20,684 nt of DNA. Origin: JBNKFQ01 sp050289385 (GTDB lineage: Bacteria; Pseudomonadota; Gammaproteobacteria; Pseudomonadales; Porticoccaceae). The translations under genes were made by a program, and so were the position numbers. The number at the start of each line of letters is the position of its first letter. Position 1 is the first letter of the stretch. Under the pieces are notes generated by a model, which was not told where the DNA came from, did not search any database, and saw nothing but the letters and a program-made list of their open reading frames with translations. Location of the stretch: contig JBNKFQ010000029.1 in the NCBI GenBank assembly GCA_050289385.1, positions 1-20,684 on the forward strand. Direction: 5' to 3'. Positions 14,366 through 20,684 of this stretch are shown here, in pieces.

Positions 14366-16456
14366 ATGAAAACAAGAATTTTTTCAACCACATGGCTAAT
14401 TCTGGGGTTGGCAATGCTGTCTGCCACCCTGGATGCACGCACGCTGAAACTTGAGGACTATCTTGATCTGGAGCGAGTCAGTGCTCCACAGATATCACCG
14501 GATGGCAGAACCATTATCTATACCCGATCTATGGTAGACGTAACAACTGACTCCTTTGCCAATGAACTCTGGGTGATGAATGCTGATGGCTCAGAAAATC
14601 GCAGGCTGATGTCTGGCGGCAGCAACGTGCAGTGGTCGCCAGATGGCACTCGAATCGCCTATATTGGCGAAGCCGAAACCGGCAACGAAATTTTTGTGCG
14701 CTGGATGAACGCAGAGGGCAGTGTCAGCCAAATTACCCATCAAGGTGTTAGCCCGAACAAACTGGCCTGGTCACCAGACGGCAAAAGCATTGCGTTTTTG
14801 GCCTCGGTTCCCGACAAACCCAAATGGGATATCACCATGCCCCCGGCCCCCAAAGGCGCCAACTGGACCGAAGCCCCCGATGTTGTAGACAAACTTCACT
14901 ACCGGCAGGATGGTGTCGGCCATACCTACGGCAAATACAAGCATATTTTTGTGGTACCGGCTGATCGTGGCACACCCAAACAACTTACCAGCGGTGAATG
15001 GAGCGTCGAAACCAGCCTGTCGGGTATGCAACTGGGCGGTCCTCTTGAGTGGACACCGGATGGCAAATCCATACTGTTCAGTGCCAATACCAGCCTGGAA
15101 GCGGATACTGAATTTTCGCAAGCTGCCTTACACAAAGTCGATGTTGCTGACGGCAATTTGCACACTATTACACGGGGTGGTGGCTTCTGGGGTCTCACCG
15201 TGGGAGTCAAGGTATCTCCCGATGGCAAACGTATTGCCTACGCTGGCCAGGAAGATCCAACCGTTTCCAATATGGCACCCATCGAACTGCGAGTCAGCAA
15301 TATCGACGGCACCGACATCAAGGTTCTTGTTGACGACGTGCCAGGATACCCCCACTTTCTGAGCTGGGACAAAAATGGTAAAGGTCTGTATTACATTGTC
15401 GGCAAGGAAGGCAGCAGCAACGTTCACTATATTTCACTGTCTGGCAAATCCAAAGATATCACAAGCGGCGCCCAGGGCATTTCGATTTCTTCTGTCAGTA
15501 ATGCCGGGGTAGCGGCTGGCACACTCACCAGCGCCTACAAATCAGCGGATGTTGCCAGTTTCAAGCTGAAAGACGGTAGCAAACTGCGCACACTGACTGC
15601 CGTCAATGATGACGTTCTTGGTGATGTGCAATTGGGCAGGGTAGAGGAAATCTGGTACGACTCCAGTGACAATACTCACGTACAGGGCTGGATTGTTTAC
15701 CCACCGAATTTTGACAAAAATCGTAAATACCCTCTGATTCTGGATATTCACGGAGGCCCGGAAGGTATGTACAACGGTAATTTCAAGTTTTCTTTCCAGT
15801 ATATGGCCTCGCAAGGATATATTGTGCTGTACACCAATCCCCGCGGCAGTACCGGTTATGGCAACAAGTTCACCAGTGCCATCTACGATAACTATCCCGG
15901 CCGATTTGATTTTGATGACCTGATGGCTGGTGTGGATACGGTTATAGACCGGGGCATTGTCAATGAAGAACGCCTGTATGTAGAAGGCTGTAGTGGTGGC
16001 GGTGTTTTGACAGCATGGACAATTACCCACACAGACCGTTTTGCCGGTGCCGCAGCTCTTTGTTCTGTGGTGGACTGGATTGGCTTTTCCGGATCAGGAG
16101 ACATCCCGGCGTGGATTTACAATCGCTACAAAAAACCGTTCTGGGAAGATCCTTCGTCGTGGTTAAAATCATCAACCATGATGTATATCGATAAAGCCAA
16201 AACACCCACTTTGGTCATGGTTGGCAAAAATGACATCCGCACGCCTGTACCACAATCTGAAGAGTTGTACACTGGTCTGAAAATGAATGGCGTGCCCACC
16301 AAATTAATTCTCTTTAATAAAGAGGCTCATGGCACCAGCCGCAAACCATCCAATATGCTTCGCACCCAGCTTTATATGCAAAAGTGGTTTGGGGAGTGGA
16401 AACGTGAGGTAAGGGCTGGTGAACCCCACTGGGTTTCGATTGAAGCAGGGAAATAA
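14366..16456 (+). CDS. Exported S9 family serine peptidase (prolyl oligopeptidase/DPP type)
   Basis: A 696-residue exported peptidase. The signal peptide covers about 1-24 (TWLILGLAMLSATLDA). Residues 30-420 are a beta-propeller with PD40-type repeats (ISPDGRTIIYTR, WSPDGTRIAYIG, WSPDGKSIAFLA, VSPDGKRIAYAG). The C-terminal alpha/beta hydrolase has Ser543 in GCSGGG, Asp623 in GKNDIRTP and His655 in KEAHGTS, a complete triad. The oxyanion region DIHGGPEGMYNG precedes it. Such enzymes remove dipeptides or N-acyl residues from small peptides in the periplasm. ATG 14366 has GGAGG about 8 nt upstream; the longer upstream frame is not supported. It is convergent with the TonB-dependent receptor, which may import its substrate. 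Confidence 0.93.
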   Translation: MKTRIFSTTWLILGLAMLSATLDARTLKLEDYLDLERVSAPQISPDGRTIIYTRSMVDVTTDSFANELWVMNADGSENRRLMSGGSNVQWSPDGTRIAYIGEAETGNEIFVRWMNAEGSVSQITHQGVSPNKLAWSPDGKSIAFLASVPDKPKWDITMPPAPKGANWTEAPDVVDKLHYRQDGVGHTYGKYKHIFVVPADRGTPKQLTSGEWSVETSLSGMQLGGPLEWTPDGKSILFSANTSLEADTEFSQAALHKVDVADGNLHTITRGGGFWGLTVGVKVSPDGKRIAYAGQEDPTVSNMAPIELRVSNIDGTDIKVLVDDVPGYPHFLSWDKNGKGLYYIVGKEGSSNVHYISLSGKSKDITSGAQGISISSVSNAGVAAGTLTSAYKSADVASFKLKDGSKLRTLTAVNDDVLGDVQLGRVEEIWYDSSDNTHVQGWIVYPPNFDKNRKYPLILDIHGGPEGMYNGNFKFSFQYMASQGYIVLYTNPRGSTGYGNKFTSAIYDNYPGRFDFDDLMAGVDTVIDRGIVNEERLYVEGCSGGGVLTAWTITHTDRFAGAAALCSVVDWIGFSGSGDIPAWIYNRYKKPFWEDPSSWLKSSTMMYIDKAKTPTLVMVGKNDIRTPVPQSEELYTGLKMNGVPTKLILFNKEAHGTSRKPSNMLRTQLYMQKWFGEWKREVRAGEPHWVSIEAGK

Positions 16457-16470
16457 AAGATCAGTTGCCC

Positions 16471-16495
16471 GGGTAGCCACTTTACGTGGCTACCC
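16471..16495 (+). terminator. Strong hairpin after the S9 peptidase
   Basis: GGGTAGCCAC (16471-16480) and GTGGCTACCC (16486-16495) pair perfectly around a 5-nt loop, 14 bp after the stop codon. Only ATAACTTT follows, so the T-run is poor; termination is likely but unproven. Confidence 0.6.
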
Positions 16496-16534
16496 ATAAC
16501 TTTCGACCTCTCAATTTCCCTTCAAGTCCTTTCC

Positions 16535-16578
16535 AGCAGGTAACAAATTGTAATTGCCGTTGTTATTTGTTACCTGCT
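16535..16578. terminator. 14-bp perfect inverted repeat between convergent genes
   Basis: AGCAGGTAACAAAT (16535-16548) and ATTTGTTACCTGCT (16565-16578) pair perfectly around a 16-nt loop. The position between the convergent peptidase and receptor suggests a two-way terminator, but no T-run flanks it, so a protein-binding palindrome or mobile repeat is an alternative. Confidence 0.45.
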
Positions 16579-16654
16579 TCCTGACTCATCTATTTAACAA
16601 TAATTCCATAAACGAATCAGGCACCCGGAAAGGTAATTCCAAAGAAAACAAGAC

Positions 16655-19264
16655 TTAAAAATTATAACCGATATTGACTCCAATAGTGCGCGGGCGCAAG
16701 CGATTGGCACGGGTGCCGGTACCTGTCTCGATCCACAATTGCTCAACCCAGGTAAGCGCGTCGGCATTGGTGAGATTTTTGACAAACACGTCCAGGTTCA
16801 GGCCGCCAAATTGAAATCCTGACTTGAGATTTACCGTATTGTAGCCACCAGCTGCCAGACCTGTTTTAGGAACATTGCTGTAATACTCACCGACATGGTT
16901 GAAGTCGATGCGAGCAAAGGCAGGCCACCCGGCAAACTCAAAGCCATATTCGAGACCGGCACTCGCAGTAAAGTCGGCAGAGCCGGGAAGATCGCTACCA
17001 CTGGGACCAATGCCGGGGGCATCTTGAGTGAGTTTTGATGTACCGTAAAAAACACTCATATTCAGTTTTAAATTGTCAGTCAAATACGCTAACGAATCCA
17101 ACTCAAACCCTTTTGCCTCACTTTCTCCTGCATTTACCAGAGCAGAATTCGGACAACTGGCCAAAGGTACCCTCACTGGAATACCTTGCCATTTAATAAG
17201 ATAGGTGGCTACATTTACCGAAAGCTTGCCATCCAGCATGCTGGACTTTATGCCGAACTCAAAATTATCGGTATTATCGGAGTCCGGCTGCTCGGGAATG
17301 GAAAAACCCAGATCATCCAAAATCCCGTCATTATTCAAGTCACAAAGCGGCTCCCCAAACGCCAGGGTGTTGGCGTTGGTCAATTGCCCAACTCTGAATC
17401 CTTCCGCGTACAAGCCATAGAGCAGAAGGTCATCATTGGCTCGCCAATCAAGGCTAAACTTTTTTGTATTCCCCGACTTATCGCTCGTATAGGTACGATC
17501 GACGATCTTGCTTCCGTTCCAGTAAAACAGTTGAGGATAGACTTGCTCGTAGCTGTAAGCGCGTATCCCCACGGTCGCTGTAATCTGATCGGCCAGGGTG
17601 TAGGAAAGTTCACCAAATGCCGCCTGTTGTTTACTGTTGCGATTGTAATCTCCATAAGCATCGCGAGTACCGTCCGGTTCCATTTCCGGGTTTCCACTGT
17701 AACCGGCAGTATGTTTGTAGGGCTTATTGGAGTCGTCGGCGTAAATACCGACCAGAAATTGAAAAGGTCCATCGAATTCCGACGCCAGGCGCAACTCATG
17801 CACCGCGGAGTCTTGGGGGTCTCGTCCATTCAAACCACTTTCGGGTACCGCCCACGAACTATAAAAGTAGTTGCTGGTGGTATAGTCCATTGCTGAGTAA
17901 GCATTGTTTTCGATATATGTGGACGAGCCAGTTACTACACCCCAGCCAAGATCGTAGTCTGCTGCCAGATTGATAATTTCAAATTCCTGCGTCAAAAATT
18001 CGTATTGTCCACCGCCCTTACCGACGTTTACCCGCGCTTGTTGATACTTCCCATCAAGCCCGAGTTCAACATAGGGAAAACCATCTTGAGTCTGTTCCTG
18101 CTTCATATAGGTAAGAGTGACGTCCAGGTTATCGCTCGGAAGCCAACGAGCTGCGATACGCTGGCCTCTGGTCTCGACAGAACCAACATTATCGCGGTCT
18201 CCGACTACAGCCCCCTGGGACAGGGCCTCCTCCAGCCAGGGAACGGGCTGACTCTGAATTACATTATCGACATAGCCACTGTTATCATATCGGTAAACCA
18301 CTGCACGAATCGCAAATTTGTTTTCCACTAATGGTACATTTGCGATCAACTGGGCCATGGAGTTGAGACCACCGCCATCGGTACCGGATAAGGTGCCAGC
18401 AACCCGGCCTTCAATATCCGTCAAATCAGGTTTGTTGGGAATCGTGCGAACCAGACCGCTCATTGATCCTGCGCCGTACAGCGTTCCTTGCGGACCGCGC
18501 AAAACCTCTATCCTTTCGATATCGACCAACTGTATATCGACGCTGCCAGCGGAACCATCATTGGCCGTCACCCCCATTCCAGTAACCGGGATATCGCCAA
18601 AATAGGCACCAGATGCAGAATCCTCACTAGACGGGTTACTGGTGATGCCACGGATAATTATCTGATTCCGCGCTGTACCGCGCTCCTGGTAAGAAATACC
18701 CGGCACGCTGCGTAAATAATCGTCATAACCACTCAAACCGAGTTTTTCGATAGCTTCATTACCAATGGCAGTAATCGCCATTGGTGTGTCCTGGATGTTT
18801 TGAGATCTTTTTGCTGCCGTTACAATCATTTCCTCAATTGCATTATGTTTACCACTGTCATCTCTGATTTTTCCATCGGACGACTTTTGCGTCTCGCCTG
18901 AATCCCCAGACAGTTCGTAAACAACAACCGTACCTGAATCTGTAAACCGGTAACCGTAGCCAGTGTCTTCCAACAACCGTGCCAACGCTTGCTGGCCATT
19001 ATACTCGCCTTGCAGGCCACTACTCCGAACAGCGGCCACCTGCCCATCGGAAAAGAAATACTGAATTTTGGTTTGTTCGTTAAGTTGTTGCAACGCCTGG
19101 CTTAAAGGCTGAGAAGGTATATTAAAACTCCAGATATTCTGCTCGGCGCTCAATCGGCTGGTCTCGCTGGCCATTGTACTGTTCATTGCCAACGAGCCAC
19201 TAAAAATAACGGGCAATAATATTGCCGTAGATAACACGGGTTTATAATTGGATGGTTTGGCCAC
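16655..19264 (-). CDS. TonB-dependent receptor/transducer with STN signalling domain
   Basis: An 869-residue outer-membrane receptor. After the signal peptide (about 1-32) comes an STN domain (46-117: FNIPSQPLSQALQQLNEQT and the following strand-rich part), which signals to FecR when the receptor binds its ligand. A linker holds the TonB box EMIVTA (145-150). Then come the plug (about 160-290, LRGPQGTLYGAGS) and a barrel that ends in GVNIGYNF with the C-terminal Phe expected for outer-membrane insertion. GTG 19264 follows GAGGAG; no closer ATG exists. It follows fecR and a FecI-type gene on the same strand, an operon typical of surface signalling. The ligand is unknown; the neighbouring exported peptidases hint at peptides, but a siderophore is equally possible. 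Confidence 0.95.
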   Translation of the reverse strand: MAKPSNYKPVLSTAILLPVIFSGSLAMNSTMASETSRLSAEQNIWSFNIPSQPLSQALQQLNEQTKIQYFFSDGQVAAVRSSGLQGEYNGQQALARLLEDTGYGYRFTDSGTVVVYELSGDSGETQKSSDGKIRDDSGKHNAIEEMIVTAAKRSQNIQDTPMAITAIGNEAIEKLGLSGYDDYLRSVPGISYQERGTARNQIIIRGITSNPSSEDSASGAYFGDIPVTGMGVTANDGSAGSVDIQLVDIERIEVLRGPQGTLYGAGSMSGLVRTIPNKPDLTDIEGRVAGTLSGTDGGGLNSMAQLIANVPLVENKFAIRAVVYRYDNSGYVDNVIQSQPVPWLEEALSQGAVVGDRDNVGSVETRGQRIAARWLPSDNLDVTLTYMKQEQTQDGFPYVELGLDGKYQQARVNVGKGGGQYEFLTQEFEIINLAADYDLGWGVVTGSSTYIENNAYSAMDYTTSNYFYSSWAVPESGLNGRDPQDSAVHELRLASEFDGPFQFLVGIYADDSNKPYKHTAGYSGNPEMEPDGTRDAYGDYNRNSKQQAAFGELSYTLADQITATVGIRAYSYEQVYPQLFYWNGSKIVDRTYTSDKSGNTKKFSLDWRANDDLLLYGLYAEGFRVGQLTNANTLAFGEPLCDLNNDGILDDLGFSIPEQPDSDNTDNFEFGIKSSMLDGKLSVNVATYLIKWQGIPVRVPLASCPNSALVNAGESEAKGFELDSLAYLTDNLKLNMSVFYGTSKLTQDAPGIGPSGSDLPGSADFTASAGLEYGFEFAGWPAFARIDFNHVGEYYSNVPKTGLAAGGYNTVNLKSGFQFGGLNLDVFVKNLTNADALTWVEQLWIETGTGTRANRLRPRTIGVNIGYNF

Positions 19265-19385
19265 CTTTTAGTCTCCTCTATCAATCGTTTTGAACCTTAT
19301 ACTCAAGACAATGTCCTGGTTAGCTCAATAAACGAACAACATCTTTAAACCTGAAGGATTTTCATGAAATATTTTTGGCCTTTTG

Positions 19386-20354
19386 CTACTGCGTGTTATG
19401 AAACAGTGCTACTCCCTGATCTGTTTCTACTCGATGTATTGGATATAATGCCTCCATGGCATTCAAAAAACTTTCCACATTGGTCAAATCAAAAGCACCA
19501 TAGACCGCAAACTCTTTTATGCTGTCGTCAACCGCCACAATATGCCTCGAAGACTGTCGGTTTATTTTTTCTATGGCAGATTGCAGACTTTCGCCATTAA
19601 GACGCAGCATGTTTTGCCGCCACGAATATACCTGATCGATATCATCTAGTTTGCGCATCGTAGTCGAAGCGACAGTGCCACTTGAATCAAGACTTAAACT
19701 GACTTGCTCACCTTTAACCGCACGTAATGCAGCCGCGCCCGGCAAGGCGATTTCTACAACACCATGAGTAACACTGATATCCAACTGTTGCGGTAATACA
19801 TCAACATTAAAGGCCGTCCCGAGGACACGCACTTTCACATTATTAATTGCCACCACAAATGCCCGATTCGAATCTCGCGCAATTTCGAAATACGCTTCTC
19901 CACGCTGCAATTGAATATGACGTCGCTGCTTGTCGAATTCGATACTTACCTGCGACAGCCCGTTGAGCGCCACCCTGGAACCATCATCAAGAGTGATCTG
20001 TCGCAATTCTCCCCTCTGGGTTTGATAACTCTGCAGCGCATCGGGTGGCCGCTCGAATGCCATAAACAGAGCGACACAACTCAAACACGCGGCTATCGCC
20101 GCTGGCAAATACCAGCGACGAGAGCGATTCCTCACAGACAAGTTTTTGGGTTCATCGACAAACAATTTTTCATTGGGAGTTACTTCGCCAACGCTCTGCC
20201 ACAACCTGGCCAATTGCTCGAACTGATCAAGCTTTTGCGGCTCGTGTTCGGCCCAGTCAATCACCGTTGCAAGGTCATCGGGGCATGCAGTGTTCGTCTC
20301 CAGGCGTGTGAATGCCGAGACAACATCATCTGTAACTTCCGGTTTCTGGTCCAT
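19386..20354 (-). CDS. fecR: FecR-type anti-sigma/transmembrane regulator
   Basis: A 322-residue inner-membrane regulator. The cytoplasmic N-terminal part (1-80; EHEPQKLDQFEQLARLWQSV is the usual first helical stretch) is followed by one membrane helix (about 82-100, AAIAACLSCVALFMAF). Then comes the periplasmic FecR domain (about 108-215: LRQITLDDGSRVALN, RGEAYFEIA, VRVLGTAFNVD) and a C-terminal STN-contacting part (IEKINRQSSRHIVAVDD). It relays receptor occupancy to the sigma factor. ATG 20354 is 5 bp after the sigma factor's stop, consistent with coupling; 121 bp separate its end from the receptor start. Confidence 0.93.
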   Translation of the reverse strand: MDQKPEVTDDVVSAFTRLETNTACPDDLATVIDWAEHEPQKLDQFEQLARLWQSVGEVTPNEKLFVDEPKNLSVRNRSRRWYLPAAIAACLSCVALFMAFERPPDALQSYQTQRGELRQITLDDGSRVALNGLSQVSIEFDKQRRHIQLQRGEAYFEIARDSNRAFVVAINNVKVRVLGTAFNVDVLPQQLDISVTHGVVEIALPGAAALRAVKGEQVSLSLDSSGTVASTTMRKLDDIDQVYSWRQNMLRLNGESLQSAIEKINRQSSRHIVAVDDSIKEFAVYGAFDLTNVESFLNAMEALYPIHRVETDQGVALFHNTQ

Positions 20355-20359
20355 AGGGT

Positions 20360-20684
20360 TTACCCCGTCGCTCCGCTCAGTTGGCCGAGCCGCTTTGCCA
20401 AATGTTTCAGGGCGGCTTCCATATGCTTGTAAACCGTACGCTCTGTCAGCCCCATGTCATTGCTAATCTGGGCAATGGTCCAACGCTGGTAACGGCGAAA
20501 GTAAAACACCCTGCGGGTGGTGAGAGGCAACTCTGCCAATGCACTCTCCAGTTGCTGCCTGGTCTGCTGGTAGCTGGCAACCTCTTCCGGACCAGGAGAG
20601 TCTGAGGGCAACTCTACCTGGCCCGCCTGCACACCTTCACCCATAATGCGCAAACTGCGCCCCTGGCGACGCAGAAAGTCGGTG
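20360..20684 (-). CDS. fecI: FecI-type ECF sigma factor, C-terminal part (cut by window edge)
   Basis: The minus-strand frame is open from the right edge to TAA at 20360, so an apparent internal start at 20653 is not real. Visible residues begin TDFLRRQGRSLRIMGEG, the end of sigma region 2. They continue to region 4 (LPLTTRRVFYFRRYQRWT, then a helix-turn-helix with LTERTVYKHMEAALKHL) that reads the -35 element. It probably drives transcription of the receptor and perhaps itself when released by FecR. The region 2 promoter-reading part lies outside the window. 5 bp separate it from fecR. Confidence 0.9.
   Translation of the reverse strand, partial: TDFLRRQGRSLRIMGEGVQAGQVELPSDSPGPEEVASYQQTRQQLESALAELPLTTRRVFYFRRYQRWTIAQISNDMGLTERTVYKHMEAALKHLAKRLGQLSGATG

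Overview
The window looks like chromosomal DNA of a marine-type gammaproteobacterium (Cellvibrionales/Spongiibacteraceae-like is my guess; nothing here proves the genus). The grounds are the mid-range base composition, an RhlE-type DEAD-box helicase, a cytochrome c5-type lipoprotein, a DUF2799-type lipoprotein, and a FecI/FecR/TonB-dependent transducer set beside exported amidohydrolases and an S9 peptidase.

Left edge (1-1635): an accessory region that reads as a small integron cassette array on the minus strand. It holds a cassette with an unknown 159-aa protein, a cassette with a HIT-family protein, and an attC-like imperfect palindrome after each, with both stop codons inside the attC R'' box. 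A transposase gene, cut by the window edge, directly abuts the last attC. A candidate cassette promoter and an attI-like core lie upstream, but there is no integrase gene at that end.

Core/metabolic region (1636-11219): an exported methyltransferase-fold protein (minus); a glutamate synthase-type FMN/Fe-S domain fused to two N-terminal CDGSH iron-sulfur domains (plus); a Nudix hydrolase followed by a DapF-family protein that lacks both catalytic cysteines (minus); a cytochrome c5-like lipoprotein; tRNA-Arg(CCG) with a degenerate copy of its own 3' end about 120 bp away; a small exported protein; a four-gene minus-strand run (DUF2799-type lipoprotein, flavin reductase-like protein, SemiSWEET/PQ-loop-like membrane protein, MetF-like protein); and an rhlE helicase.

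Right region (11220-20684): two exported amidohydrolases in tandem (the first broken by a one-base frameshift), an exported S9 prolyl-oligopeptidase-type serine peptidase, and convergent to these a TonB-dependent receptor with an STN signalling domain, its FecR-type regulator and a FecI-type ECF sigma factor that runs off the window. A plausible reading is a surface-signalling uptake system next to periplasmic peptide or cyclic-amide hydrolysis; the substrate is unknown.

Most unusual items: the integrase-less cassette array with an IS at an attC, the Cys-less DapF paralog, the CDGSH-CDGSH-glutamate synthase fusion, the duplicated tRNA 3' end, and the peptide-hydrolase/transducer cluster.
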